A DNA stretch of 64,000 bases from [Eubacterium] yurii subsp. margaretiae ATCC 43715 (GCA_000146855.1 GL405246.1:712480-776479), one strand, 5' to 3'; positions 34,766-46,329 are shown, counted from the stretch's first letter. Notes: generated by a model from the letters alone, not told the origin. A program made the numbers and translations.

Positions 34766-35479
34766 CTATAGAGGATTCTTTGATGGAGTACCTGATTTTC
34801 TCGGATACGCTTTAGGAGTTGCTCCATGCTTTTGTATAACAATTATATTATGTTTCAAATCACTAAAGGGAATCTCAACATCAATCTTTTCCTTAATAGA
34901 GCAATTAAGCAATTTCATTGCATTTTTTGAATTTTCTATCTCTTCATCCACAGATTGACCTTTTAGGCAAATGAGAAAACCACCTTTTTTTACAAAGGGA
35001 ATACAGTATTCACAAAGTGTGGAAAGATTTGCCACCGCCCTTGATACTGCATAGTCAAAATTTTCTCTATAATCCTTTTTTTGTGCCAAGTCTTCGGCTC
35101 TTGCGTGCAGAGCAGTAGATTTTTTAAGCGAAAGTTTTGATATCATATCTTCAAGAAAAACAACTCTCTTAGCTAGGGAGTCCAGCATACAAAGATTTAT
35201 ATCTTCTCTAAATATCTTCATAGGTATAGATGGAAAGCCTGCACCTGTCCCTACGTCAATGATTGATGAATTTTGCTCAAGATGAACATACTTAAGTATA
35301 CTTAGAGAGTCAAGATAGTGTTTTTCATAGATTTCATCTATATTAGTAATAGCTGTTAGATTGACTTTTTCATTGTATGATAGTAGATTTTGAGTATATA
35401 TATCAAATTTTTCATACACATCATCAGCATATTTAAGTCCCCATATATTGAGTGCTTCTAAAAATTTGCTTTTTTTCAT
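34766..35479 (-). CDS. rsmG: 16S rRNA (guanine527-N7)-methyltransferase
   Basis: 237 residues. SAM-binding loop IIDVGTGAGFPSIPMKI near residue 70, preceded by YEKHYLDSLSILKY and followed by FDYAVSRAVANLSTLCEYC near 130. Acts on helix 18 of 16S rRNA; loss in other bacteria gives low-level streptomycin resistance. Start ATG overlaps the SseB stop (TAATG), so translation is coupled. The typical gidA/mnmE neighbours are not here. The C-terminus carries a short basic tail. Confidence 0.96.
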   Translation of the reverse strand: MKKSKFLEALNIWGLKYADDVYEKFDIYTQNLLSYNEKVNLTAITNIDEIYEKHYLDSLSILKYVHLEQNSSIIDVGTGAGFPSIPMKIFREDINLCMLDSLAKRVVFLEDMISKLSLKKSTALHARAEDLAQKKDYRENFDYAVSRAVANLSTLCEYCIPFVKKGGFLICLKGQSVDEEIENSKNAMKLLNCSIKEKIDVEIPFSDLKHNIIVIQKHGATPKAYPRKSGTPSKNPL

Positions 35480-36243
35480 TAAAATATACCGAATGTCTTT
35501 TTTCTATAAAAAGGCTTAATATCTTTTGTGACTTCCTTACCAAATTCGGTATTGTATTCTAATTGGTCAAGGTAAATGTCCTTAAGATGAGGTTTTACCT
35601 TTTCAGATATTTTCTTGAAGATAAGGTCTTTATCACCTTCAAAATCAGTAACCAAAAGATAACTTATATTACCGTTGTGGTTTAGCAGTTTAAGATAGGC
35701 TGCATTTACACTTTTTTCTTTTTTGAAAAGATCGTTTAATACATTCACTATATTCTTAGGTTCATTGCTCTTGTCTATAGACATTACTTCCAGGCTTTGA
35801 CCTTCGTGTATTGTTATCACATCGTCAACAGGTCTGTGAAGGTCAACGATATATTCCAACAACTGCTTGTCTACTATTATCCTGTCTGAATCTGGGTTAA
35901 TCATTATACCCTTGTAATCAGAGCCTTGATATAAGATAAGGTCACATATTTCTGAAAAACTTATAAGTACAGTTTCAAAATCGTACTTAGCTTTTACTGC
36001 CTCCATTTCCTTTTCATTTGTAAATACAGGTAAAAATGTGTCTTTATCTTCCAATGTTTTCAACATTGTAACATTTTTTTGAGTTGTTTCATCTACGCTT
36101 ACCAAAGTATATAGATGAGAGATAGCCAACTCAGAAGTGAAAAAATCCTGATTGTCTTGTGAATTGTTTTCTAATACATTTTTTATCAAAGTTTCTAAAT
36201 ATTCATTAGAAAAATTGTCTGCTATATCTTGTTTTCTTATCAT
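35479..36243 (-). CDS. SseB-family protein
   Basis: 254 residues. N-terminal SseB domain with TFLPVFTNEKEMEAV near residue 90 and IMINPDSDRIIV near 132; C-terminal SseB_C domain with NAAYLKLLNHNGNISYLLVT near 180. Named after enhanced serine sensitivity in E. coli; biochemical role unknown. Translationally coupled to rsmG and divergent from the SppA-like/RDD operon with 214 bp between. RBS weak (only GTTTACGGTA upstream), so the start is moderately sure. Confidence 0.85.
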   Translation of the reverse strand: MIRKQDIADNFSNEYLETLIKNVLENNSQDNQDFFTSELAISHLYTLVSVDETTQKNVTMLKTLEDKDTFLPVFTNEKEMEAVKAKYDFETVLISFSEICDLILYQGSDYKGIMINPDSDRIIVDKQLLEYIVDLHRPVDDVITIHEGQSLEVMSIDKSNEPKNIVNVLNDLFKKEKSVNAAYLKLLNHNGNISYLLVTDFEGDKDLIFKKISEKVKPHLKDIYLDQLEYNTEFGKEVTKDIKPFYRKKTFGIF

Positions 36244-36457
36244 TTTTAAGTTTACGGTAAAAAACCATAACTCCTTTCTTAGGTTGAAATAAACATACTC
36301 TAACAGAGAATATTAAAAATATATTAAAAATTCCTTAAATTAAATTGAAATTTTTAAAATGATGTGTTAAAATATGTATCAAACACTTATGTTTTATTTA
36401 TACACTATAAACTTCAAAAATATCTTAAATTTTTAATAAATCTTTAAGGAGGTTTTT

Positions 36458-37342
36458 ATGAATGCAAAGAAAGTCGTCGCTATATTAATTGCTTGCCTAG
36501 TGGTGGTAGCTAATATTATGCTGTTTTCGGACAAACTATCAGGAATATTTAGAGGTATATTATTTTCCAAAAGCGGTGTGGGAAATCTTTTTTCTGGAAA
36601 TGCTAGTGCTTCGTCAAATGGCAGTGTAAGTATAATAAAAGCGGGTGACTCTGATTCAAAAATAGCAACAGTTACTTTGGATGGAACTTTAGATTCATTT
36701 GTAAAGCAAGATTATATTACGAAAAGTTTAAATAATATAATGAACACTCCTGAAGTAAAAGGTGTAATAATAAGAATAGACTCTCCAAAGGGTGGAATAT
36801 ATGATTCTGTGGAAATTTCAGAGATGATAAAAGCTTTTAAGACTGACAAGAAAGTTCCCGTATATGCAGTAATAGGTTCTGCTACTTCAGCAGGTGGATA
36901 CTGTGTAGCAATATCTTGTGACAAAGTATATGCAAAAGAAAATACAATTATAAACTATACCAAGCTTTTTGAAAAAAATGAGACTGAATTAGGCTCAACC
37001 GATAGAGCATTGAATGTAGATGGAAGATCTTCTTTAAGGTCAATACTTGAAAATGCTTATGAAAAATTTGTAAGTACAGTAATGGAAAGTAAGGGAATAG
37101 ATGAAGCTAGAGTAAGAACACTTACTGACGGAAGAATATATAACGGTACGCAAGCACATGAGAATCAATTAGTAGATGAGGTGGGTGGTTTTAATGATGC
37201 TGTAAATGCAATGAAATCACAATTTGGTCTTAGTAACCCTGAGATTATAAGCTATGATTCTTATAATATATCAAAAAATACAATGACTAAACAATTTGCA
37301 ATTCTTAATTCGTCTACACATCTTGCGGCCAAGTATGTATAG
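36458..37342 (+). CDS. Signal peptide peptidase SppA-like membrane protein without the usual catalytic serine
   Basis: 294 residues. N-terminal anchor (VVAILIACLVVVANIMLF). The S49/ClpP fold is clear: GVIIRIDSPKGGIYDSVEI near residue 105, SAGGYCVAISCDKVYAKEN near 145, and a C-terminal GRIYNGTQAHENQLVDEVGG. In SppA the nucleophile sits in AASGGYY; here the aligned triplet is TSAGGYC, i.e. Ala in the usual Ser position with Ser one place earlier, and the TGSIGV and SGxYKD segments that hold the lysine are absent or altered. Probably a pseudo-protease or a re-arranged active site. Followed 12 nt later by the RDD gene. Confidence 0.82.
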   Translation: MNAKKVVAILIACLVVVANIMLFSDKLSGIFRGILFSKSGVGNLFSGNASASSNGSVSIIKAGDSDSKIATVTLDGTLDSFVKQDYITKSLNNIMNTPEVKGVIIRIDSPKGGIYDSVEISEMIKAFKTDKKVPVYAVIGSATSAGGYCVAISCDKVYAKENTIINYTKLFEKNETELGSTDRALNVDGRSSLRSILENAYEKFVSTVMESKGIDEARVRTLTDGRIYNGTQAHENQLVDEVGGFNDAVNAMKSQFGLSNPEIISYDSYNISKNTMTKQFAILNSSTHLAAKYV

Positions 37343-37354
37343 GAGGTGTGCAAA

Positions 37355-40189
37355 ATGAGTGAAAACAATGTAGAAAACACATCTTTTAAAATTGATGATG
37401 TCAGTGAGGAGAAGTCTCAATTTGAAATAGATAATGAAAGAAGAGCCCAATTAGAAAGAGAACAAGAACAAGAATTAGTAGAACAAGTCGATGATATGCA
37501 GGAAAATCAAGACGAAGAGGAAGAAAGTCAAGAAGAACAAGTTCAAGAACAAGAACAAGTTCAAGACCAGGCACCAATTCATATAAGCCATGAGACGCAA
37601 ATTGTGGACAACTTTTTTGATGGTCCTCCTCCTGTTCGTAAGACAGCAAATCAAAATCAGCAAACGCAAAATACAAATGCACAGACAGAAAATATTCAGA
37701 AAAGTGATAATCAGCAACAAAATCTTGAAAACAACAATGTAAATGCTCAAAATCAGGTACAAGGTCAAAACGAGGCTACAGTACAAAATGTGCAAAACCA
37801 AACTGAAAATAATGTGGAAAATCAAGTACAAAACACAGCTACAGTGCAAAATGTAGAAAATAATGAACGGCAAAATCATTCAAATGTTGCTGAAAATAAG
37901 GCTACAAATAGCGAAGTAAAGGTTGAAACAAAGCCGGAGCCTCCTAAGCCATTGCCACCCATAAAACTACCTAAACATGATACTGTGATAGTAGACAATA
38001 ACTTGGATATGCCAAGAAAGAAGGCAACTTCGCCAACTACTAATGGTAGTAATGCAAATACAAATCAAAATGCACAAAGTTCTGATAATAGTAAAAATGT
38101 GCAGGGGCAAGTACAAAATCAAACACAAAGCCAAGTACAAAATACAGCTACAGTGCAAAATGTACAAAATAATGAACAGCAAAATCATTCAAATGTTGCT
38201 GAAAATAAGGTTGCAAATAGCGAAGTAAAGTCTGAAGCAAAGCCTGAACCTCCTAAGCCATTGCCACCTATAAAATTACCTAAACATGATACTGTGATAG
38301 TAGACAATAACTTGGATATGCCAAGGAAGAAGGCAACTTTGCCAACTACTAATGGTAGTAATGCAAATACAAATCAAAATGCACAAAGTTCTGATAATAG
38401 TCAAAATATACAAGCACAAAATCAAACACAAAGCCAAGTACAAAATACAGCTACAGTGCAAAATGTAGAAAATAATGAACAGCAAAATCATTCAAATGTT
38501 GCTGAAAATAAGGCTGCAAATAGCGAAGTAAAGGTTGAAACAAAGCCGGAACCTGCTAAGCCACTACCACCGATAAAATTACCTAAACATGATACTGTGA
38601 TAGTAGACAATAACTTGGATATGCCAAAGAAAAAGGTAGTTGCTGAAAAAACTGATGTTAAGGCAGAAAGTACAAATCAGAATATACAAAATCCAGCTAA
38701 TAACAATCAAAATGTTCAAGCAAAAACACAAAATGTAAATGCTAATAATCAAAATGTGCAAACACAAGTGGAAAATCAAACGCAAAATACAGCACAAAGA
38801 ACAGCTACAGTGCAAAATGTACAAAATAATGAACAGCAAAATCATTCAAATGTTGCTGAAAATAAGGTTGCAAATAGCGAAGTAAAGGTTGAAACAAAGC
38901 CGGAACATGCTAAGCCATTACCACCTATAAAACTACCTAAACACGACACTGTGATAGTGGATAACAACTTGGATATGCCAAAGAAAAAGGTAGTTGCTGA
39001 AAAAACTGATGTTAAGGCAGAAAGTACAAATCAAAATGCACAAAATGCAGCTAGTAATCAAAATGTTCAAGCGCAGGAACAAAATGTAAATACTAATAAT
39101 CACAAAGTACAAACACAAGTGTCAAATCAAATACAAAATCCAGCACAAAATACTACTACAGTTCAAAATGTACAAAATAATGTTAATTCACAACAAAATA
39201 ATGCAAGTGGTACTAACAATCAGCCTTTAAATCATGAAGTAAAGGCAGAAACAAAGGTTGAAACTCCACCACCGATAAAATTACCTAAACATGAAACTGT
39301 GATAGTGGATAACAACTTAGATTTAGCAACAAGTAAAAAGAATAAGAAGAATAAAAAAGCCGGAAAAAATGCTGATACAAATAAAAATACTGCAAAAAAA
39401 CCGGAAGTAAAGACAGTTCAACAGACAAGTCCAAATGCAGATAAAAATGTGGAAAAAAAGGAACAAATACAAGAAAATACTAAAAATGTAGAACAAACCG
39501 CTACTAATAAAGAAGTCAAGGCTAAAAATGAAAATGCTGAAACAAAACATAATGAGAAAAATGTACAAAACAACACAAAATCGCAAGAATTAACTGCGAA
39601 AGTAGCTGTTGAAACACCATCAGTACAAGTAGAAAAATCTAAGCTTGATGAAATCAACAAGAAAGTCAACTCTATACCTGAAAATGACATTTCAAGCAAT
39701 GTAAGAAGACCACAAATGGTTTCACAAGGTACAAGCGATATTATAAGCTTGATTACACATGATATATATGCAGGGTTTGGTATAAGATGTGTTGCCTTTG
39801 TTGTTGACGCCCTATTTGTAATAGGTTTGATGAACATAGCACTGTACTTTGGTATAGAAAGCTATATTCCTATATCAATAGGAATAGTCTATATGATTTT
39901 GTTTGCTTTCTATTCATTTATATTTGTCTATATTTTCGACGGTCAAACTATAGGAAAGATGGTAACGGGAATAAAAGTAGTAGAAGATAATGGAAATAAA
40001 TTAGCTTTATTTACAGCCTTTGTAAGAGAGTTTGCCGGTAAGTTAATAATGATACCTCTATTTATACTATTTATATTCACAGCGTTTTCATACAAGAAAC
40101 ATAGCCTTATGGACTATCTTTCAGATACAAGTGTTATAAAATGCAAATTCCAGCCATTGTTCGATGAATTAAGGTCAGAAATGGATTAG
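37355..40189 (+). CDS. RDD-family membrane protein with long Gln/Asn-rich repeat-bearing N-terminal region
   Basis: 944 residues; ATG at 37355 has AGGAGG 8 nt upstream (an in-frame GTG at 37346 overlaps that site). Residues 1-~770 are hydrophilic, Gln/Asn/Lys/Val-rich and probably disordered or coiled. They carry five copies of a KPLPPIKLPKHDTVIVDNN-type motif (each followed by LDMPKKK or similar) plus one degraded copy (HETQIVDNFFD). The C-terminal ~145 residues are an RDD domain: GIRCVAFVVDALFVIGL, FDGQTIGKMVTGIKVVED and a final membrane pair. RDD proteins are often small transport or Na+/H+-related membrane proteins; the huge cytoplasmic part is unusual. Co-transcribed with the SppA-like gene. 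Confidence 0.85.
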   Translation: MSENNVENTSFKIDDVSEEKSQFEIDNERRAQLEREQEQELVEQVDDMQENQDEEEESQEEQVQEQEQVQDQAPIHISHETQIVDNFFDGPPPVRKTANQNQQTQNTNAQTENIQKSDNQQQNLENNNVNAQNQVQGQNEATVQNVQNQTENNVENQVQNTATVQNVENNERQNHSNVAENKATNSEVKVETKPEPPKPLPPIKLPKHDTVIVDNNLDMPRKKATSPTTNGSNANTNQNAQSSDNSKNVQGQVQNQTQSQVQNTATVQNVQNNEQQNHSNVAENKVANSEVKSEAKPEPPKPLPPIKLPKHDTVIVDNNLDMPRKKATLPTTNGSNANTNQNAQSSDNSQNIQAQNQTQSQVQNTATVQNVENNEQQNHSNVAENKAANSEVKVETKPEPAKPLPPIKLPKHDTVIVDNNLDMPKKKVVAEKTDVKAESTNQNIQNPANNNQNVQAKTQNVNANNQNVQTQVENQTQNTAQRTATVQNVQNNEQQNHSNVAENKVANSEVKVETKPEHAKPLPPIKLPKHDTVIVDNNLDMPKKKVVAEKTDVKAESTNQNAQNAASNQNVQAQEQNVNTNNHKVQTQVSNQIQNPAQNTTTVQNVQNNVNSQQNNASGTNNQPLNHEVKAETKVETPPPIKLPKHETVIVDNNLDLATSKKNKKNKKAGKNADTNKNTAKKPEVKTVQQTSPNADKNVEKKEQIQENTKNVEQTATNKEVKAKNENAETKHNEKNVQNNTKSQELTAKVAVETPSVQVEKSKLDEINKKVNSIPENDISSNVRRPQMVSQGTSDIISLITHDIYAGFGIRCVAFVVDALFVIGLMNIALYFGIESYIPISIGIVYMILFAFYSFIFVYIFDGQTIGKMVTGIKVVEDNGNKLALFTAFVREFAGKLIMIPLFILFIFTAFSYKKHSLMDYLSDTSVIKCKFQPLFDELRSEMD
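37930..39345 (+). repeat. Intragenic tandem repeats in the RDD gene
   Basis: Five near-identical DNA blocks encode IKLPKHDTVIVDNNLDMP at about 37960, 38265, 38575, 38930 and 39275 (spacing ~305-355 bp), separated by Asn/Gln-rich spacers that are themselves similar (for example TATVQNVQNNEQQNHSNVAE). Copies 1-3 and 3-4 share long identical stretches, so recombination could alter copy number. Confidence 0.9.
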
Positions 40190-40276
40190 AATTAAATATA
40201 AGAATAGAATGTATTACAAAGACTTATGACTGTAAAAGTTATAAGCTGCAATAAGTATCATAGAAAATATTAATTC

Positions 40277-40306
40277 AAAAAAAGAGAGCCTAGGCTCTCT
40301 TTTTTG
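40277..40306 (+). terminator. Terminator of SppA-like/RDD operon
   Basis: AAAAAAAGAGAGCC runs directly into GGCTCTCTTTTTT with a TA loop: a near-perfect palindrome with A and T tracts. Confidence 0.9.
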
Positions 40307-40360
40307 TTTATACTATTTTTTTTGATTATAGTATAAATATGTAGATGTTCTTGTTAATAT

Positions 40361-40483
40361 ATTAATACTATAAACCTATTAAAAAGCCGTGTAAGTTTAT
40401 TATAGTAAGATGATTGATAATCTGTAAAACTAATAATTTTCAAAAATATCAATCTGGGGATTATAAATGGTGATTAGTATAAA
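40361..40483 (+). repeat. Dispersed intergenic repeat, family A, copy 2
   Basis: Matches 26940-27059 over about 120 bp, with the same right end (ATTATAAATGGTGATTAGTA). Confidence 0.7.
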
Positions 40484-40640
40484 AAAACTATAGAGTTACT
40501 TAATGATAATATAGCTATGAAAAAATAACTTTATAGTAGTATCATAATTATATGAACTTTTTATAAAATAGTAGTCAATAATAAAATTAAAACTACTATT
40601 TATTTGATTAATGGAAAAATTTCTTTAAATAGCTTACAAT

Positions 40641-40768
40641 TAGATTCATACTAAACTCTATTTAAACTATGGATTCTATATTAGTGATACTATTTAGCAT
40701 GTTTTTTTAATAAACTTGTTGTGCATCATTTTTTATAAAATAATCCACCATCCTATTAGATTTTGTAT
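40641..40768 (-). repeat. Dispersed intergenic repeat, family B, copy 2
   Basis: Its reverse complement aligns with 781-908 throughout and with the right edge of the window (63911 onward), including TTTTATAAAAAATGATGCAC and GCTAAA-AGTATCA. Confidence 0.7.
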
Positions 40769-40909
40769 TGGATTAGGAATGTATAAAGGGAGATTTTACT
40801 TTGTTATATTAAATATCAGTATAAAAAAGTTTTTAAAAATAAAAATTCATAACTTAAAATAATTTTTAGACTTTTTAAAAAAATAAATAAAAAAAATTTC
40901 TAATTATTG

Positions 40910-40938
40910 TTGACAAACACAAATAAAAGTAGTAAGAT
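40910..40938 (+). promoter_or_regulatory. hrcA operon promoter
   Basis: TTGACA (40910-40915), 17-nt spacer, TAAGAT (40933-40938), directly upstream of CIRCE. Confidence 0.8.
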
Positions 40939-40949
40939 AATATCTGTAG

Positions 40950-40976
40950 TTAGCACTCGATGTTAAAGAGTGCTAA
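40950..40976. promoter_or_regulatory. CIRCE operator
   Basis: TTAGCACTC, 9-nt spacer, GAGTGCTAA: perfect consensus for HrcA binding, starting 11 bp past the -10. Confidence 0.98.
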
Positions 40977-41025
40977 CAAAAAATAAAAAAATCAAATTAT
41001 ATCCGGAATTTAAAGGAAGATAGAT

Positions 41026-42057
41026 ATGAAAACAAATCTTAGCGAAAGGAAAATGAAAATACTCAAGTTCATAGTGGAAGAGTATATATCCACTGCAGAA
41101 CCGATAGGCTCAAGGACGATATCCAAGAATAAAGATCTCGCCATAAGTGCGGCTACTATTCGTAATGAGATGTCTGATCTTGAAGATATGGGCTACCTTA
41201 TCTCACCTCACGTTTCTGCCGGAAGAGTGCCTTCACAGATGGCGTATGCGCTGTATGTCGATGAGCTCATGAAAGATAATACTCTTGAGCTTAGGGAAAA
41301 AGAACTTATCAGAAAAACTCTGGATAATAATATAAATCAAATTCAAAATTTACTTGATGAAACTGTAAATATCCTTACATCTTTGACAAACTACACTTCT
41401 ATAGCAATAATGAAGGCAAGCGAAGAAAAAGAAAACAAGATAAGCCACTTTGACTTGGTAAAGGTCAGTGAACATCAGATAGTGATGATAATGGTAATGG
41501 AAGACGGCAAGGTCAACAGTAAGAATATTTTCATCGAAAAGGAAATAGACGCTGAGAAAATTCAAATCATATCTCAGACTATAAAAGATCAGATTATAGG
41601 CAAGGATATACATTCATTAGGCGATAAATTCGTACAATATGTCAAGTCCGAGATAATGTGGTATGATGAATTGCTTGACAATATGCTAAATACAATAAAC
41701 AGCAGCGTTTTACAAGATACACCTTTTAGCATTATGCTAAAGGGCACAAATAATATATTTAATTATCCCGAGTTTAACGATATATCCACAGTGAAGTCTT
41801 TTTTGACTCTGCTTGACAATAAGGACGAGCTGGTGGAAGTGCTCCAAAATCATGGGGTAACCAAAGATAATGTCAATATAATAATAGGTGACAAGTCTAT
41901 GGGAGATGTGCTGGATAATTGCTCAATCATTACCGCCAATTTCAGGCTGGATGGCAGAATGGTGGGTAAGTTCGGTATTATAGGACCTAAGCGTATGGAT
42001 TACGGTAAGGCATATTCATTAATGAGATATATTAGCAAGTGTTTGGATGAGCTGTAG
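41026..42057 (+). CDS. hrcA: Heat-inducible transcription repressor HrcA
   Basis: 343 residues. Winged-helix N-terminus (RKMKILKFIVEEYISTAEPI, SAATIRNEMSDLEDMGYL) then the GAF-like inserted domain and GPKRMDYGKAYSLMRYI near the end. Represses its own operon through the CIRCE at 40950-40976; GroE is known to keep it folded, giving the heat response. Start preceded by AAAGGAAG. Followed 9 nt later by grpE. Confidence 0.98.
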   Translation: MKTNLSERKMKILKFIVEEYISTAEPIGSRTISKNKDLAISAATIRNEMSDLEDMGYLISPHVSAGRVPSQMAYALYVDELMKDNTLELREKELIRKTLDNNINQIQNLLDETVNILTSLTNYTSIAIMKASEEKENKISHFDLVKVSEHQIVMIMVMEDGKVNSKNIFIEKEIDAEKIQIISQTIKDQIIGKDIHSLGDKFVQYVKSEIMWYDELLDNMLNTINSSVLQDTPFSIMLKGTNNIFNYPEFNDISTVKSFLTLLDNKDELVEVLQNHGVTKDNVNIIIGDKSMGDVLDNCSIITANFRLDGRMVGKFGIIGPKRMDYGKAYSLMRYISKCLDEL

Positions 42058-42066
42058 GGAGGAAAA

Positions 42067-42633
42067 ATGGAAAACAACAATCTAAATGAAAACAAAGAAA
42101 TTAATCCGGAGATAGAGACGGATGAAATAAAAGAAAAAGATAATAGCGAAGTTGAAAATGCTTGTGACGAAACTCAAAAAGAGATGGATGAACAACAAAA
42201 ACAACTTGAAGAACTCCAAGGACAAGTCGATCAGATGAAAGATTTGGCTCAAAGAACACAGGCAGAATTTATGAATTACAAGAAGAGAGTGGCAAAGGAG
42301 ATGCAGGATATATCGACATTTGCCAACGAAAATATAATTACTCAACTGCTTTTGGTACTGGATAACTTTGACAGAGCAATTGAGAGTGAAAAAGATAATG
42401 ATACACCGTTTTTACAAGGTGTAATAATGATTAAGAAGCAACTTGAAGATACACTTTTCAAAAACGGATTGGAAGAAATAGATGCCTTAGGGCAGGAGTT
42501 TGATCCTAACTTCCACCACGCAGTAATGCAGGAGGAAGCTGAAGAAAAAAATAAGGTCTTGGAAGTTTTCCAAAAGGGATACAAACTTAAAGAAAAGGTG
42601 ATACGTCCTTCAATGGTTAAGGTATCACAATAA
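42067..42633 (+). CDS. grpE: GrpE nucleotide exchange factor
   Basis: 188 residues. Acidic, coiled-coil N-terminal half (to ~75), then FMNYKKRVAKEMQDISTFA and the C-terminal wing with GLEEIDALGQEFDPNFHHAV near residue 140. Speeds ADP release from DnaK. GGGAGG lies 5 nt before ATG. Confidence 0.97.
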   Translation: MENNNLNENKEINPEIETDEIKEKDNSEVENACDETQKEMDEQQKQLEELQGQVDQMKDLAQRTQAEFMNYKKRVAKEMQDISTFANENIITQLLLVLDNFDRAIESEKDNDTPFLQGVIMIKKQLEDTLFKNGLEEIDALGQEFDPNFHHAVMQEEAEEKNKVLEVFQKGYKLKEKVIRPSMVKVSQ

Positions 42634-42883
42634 TCTTGTTTCACTGTGTTTACAAATTATATTTTTTGTACTGAAACTTAATAAAATAATGGAAAAATTC
42701 AGCTTAATTATTCTGATTTTAACTGTAATTTAGGATGCTTAGATAAAATCAGCAAAGATATTTTCAGTTATTAAAAGACTTTCAGTATGATATTTGATTG
42801 TAAATGCGGTTTTATATAAATATTTAAAATAATAACTAAAAACAAAACAATGTTACAATCATAATTTTATTAATTAATAATAA

Positions 42884-44752
<1,869 letters not shown>

Positions 44753-44765
44753 TATATGAGTTAAG

Positions 44766-44805
44766 ACTTAAATCAAGTGCTGAAAAAGTGCTTGATTTAA
44801 GTTTT
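44766..44805 (+). terminator. Hairpin between dnaK and dnaJ
   Basis: ACTTAAATCAAG (44766-44777) pairs with CTTGATTTAAGT (44791-44802), then TTTT. Likely lowers dnaJ expression relative to dnaK. Confidence 0.8.
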
Positions 44806-44878
44806 AAAAATATGTTATTATTGTTATCTGCTCATATTTAGTATAGTTTGTGAAAAGTGAAGGTGGTGAGAGAAGAAT

Positions 44879-46039
44879 ATGGCAGGAAAGAAAGATTTTT
44901 ACGAGTTACTTGGTGTCAACAAGGATGCCAGTGACCAAGAGATAAAAAAAGCATATAGAAAACTTGCAATGAAATATCACCCAGATAAAAATCAGGGGAA
45001 TAAAGAAGCTGAAGAAAAATTCAAGGAAATCAACGAGGCTTATGAAGTCCTATCCGATAAGGATAAGAGGGCTAAGTATGACAGATTTGGACCTGATGCT
45101 TACAATGCACAAGGCGGAGGGTTTTCAGGAGGTGGATTTTCCGGAGAATTTGACTTTGGAGACATATTTTCAGATCTTTTTGGCGGTGGTGGATTTGGCG
45201 GTTTTGGAGGTTTCTCTTCAGGAAATAGGAGAAATTCTGCTAAGTCACCAAGGAAAGGTCAGGATGTTCGTATCAGACTTAATATTACATTTGAAGAGGC
45301 TGCATTTGGCGTAAAGAAAGATATCGAAGTTCCAATGGAAGAAAACTGTCAATTCTGTAAGGGTACAGGTGCAAAAGACGGTACAGCCAAAGAAAAATGT
45401 ACTACATGTAACGGTGAGGGCGTAATAACAAATACTGTAAGGACACCGCTTGGTACTATGATGAACCAAAGCGTATGTCATGACTGTAACGGAACAGGCG
45501 AAAGAATAACTGAAAAATGTACTCATTGCAAAGGCACAGGAAGAATAAAGGAAAAGAGAAAAGTTACTGTAGACATACCTGCAGGTATAGACGATCAGAA
45601 TATATTGAGAGTAAGCGGACAAGGTCAAGCCGGCTATAACGGTGGGCCTAAGGGAGATTTGCAGGTTGTTGTTACTATACAAAAGCATAAGATATTTAAG
45701 CGTGAAGGCTACGACGTTCATTTGGAGATGCCTATCACATTTGTACAGGCTGCACTTGGCGATGAGGTGGAAGTACCTACACTTGACGGTAAGGTAAAAT
45801 ACAAGATACCTGAGGGTACTCAAAGCGGTACAGTATTTAGACTAAGGTCAAAGGGTATCACAAGACTACACTCAAAATCAAGGGGAGATCAACTTATAAA
45901 GGTAATAGTTGAAGTACCTAAGTCACTTTCTGAAAAACAAAAGGAAGCATTAAGAGAGTATGCGAGGATTACCGGGAGTGAGGTAAACCAGCAGAGTAAG
46001 AACTTTTTAGATAAATTGAGAGATTTCTTCACTGAATAA
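44879..46039 (+). CDS. dnaJ: Chaperone DnaJ
   Basis: 386 residues, type I. J-domain with HPD ([11 protein letters not shown]) at residues ~5-70, Gly/Phe-rich region (~75-125), four CxxCxGxG zinc repeats ([32 protein letters not shown]) and C-terminal substrate-binding domains. Stimulates DnaK ATPase. AAGGTGGTGAGAG precedes ATG. Last gene of the heat-shock operon. Confidence 0.99.
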   Translation: MAGKKDFYELLGVNKDASDQEIKKAYRKLAMKYHPDKNQGNKEAEEKFKEINEAYEVLSDKDKRAKYDRFGPDAYNAQGGGFSGGGFSGEFDFGDIFSDLFGGGGFGGFGGFSSGNRRNSAKSPRKGQDVRIRLNITFEEAAFGVKKDIEVPMEENCQFCKGTGAKDGTAKEKCTTCNGEGVITNTVRTPLGTMMNQSVCHDCNGTGERITEKCTHCKGTGRIKEKRKVTVDIPAGIDDQNILRVSGQGQAGYNGGPKGDLQVVVTIQKHKIFKREGYDVHLEMPITFVQAALGDEVEVPTLDGKVKYKIPEGTQSGTVFRLRSKGITRLHSKSRGDQLIKVIVEVPKSLSEKQKEALREYARITGSEVNQQSKNFLDKLRDFFTE

Positions 46040-46043
46040 GAAT

Positions 46044-46077
46044 ATAGGCATGTCTATAAGATGTGCCTATTTTTTTA
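46044..46077 (+). terminator. dnaJ terminator
   Basis: ATAGGCA (46044-46050) pairs with TGCCTAT (46064-46070), then a T tract. Confidence 0.85.
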
Positions 46078-46329
46078 TTGACATTATAGCAAAAACATAA
46101 TATCATTGTATCTTAATAATTAATACTAATATTATGTTCATTAATGGATAAATTTATATGGAACTTTGTCAGCTATTTTAAAATCTTAACTTTAAAATTA
46201 AAAGTCAAGAAATAAAAATATACATAGTTCTATTGAATATTGGTATGATCAAAAAAATTAGTATAAATAAAAGTTTATCTGAGTGTTTTATCATTATAAG
46301 ATGAAAAAGAATATAATAGGGGGAAATGA

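Larger units (their letters stand above)
40190..41025. other. Long intergenic region upstream of hrcA, filled with repeats
   Basis: 836 bp without a gene: RDD terminator (40277-40306), family A repeat (40361-40483), family B repeat in reverse (40641-40768), then the hrcA promoter and CIRCE. The rest is AT-rich and featureless. Confidence 0.65.

Noticed and set aside
37401..39837. Leu/Ile/Cys-rich leftward frames opposite the RDD gene
   Set aside because: They are the antisense reading of CAA/AAT-rich repeats; the repeated ILHCSC-type sequence is just the complement of the repeat, without start signals.
46078..46329. T-box or amino-acid riboswitch upstream of ilvA
   Set aside because: No T-box sequence or specifier-like stems could be seen; the region is plain AT-rich DNA.
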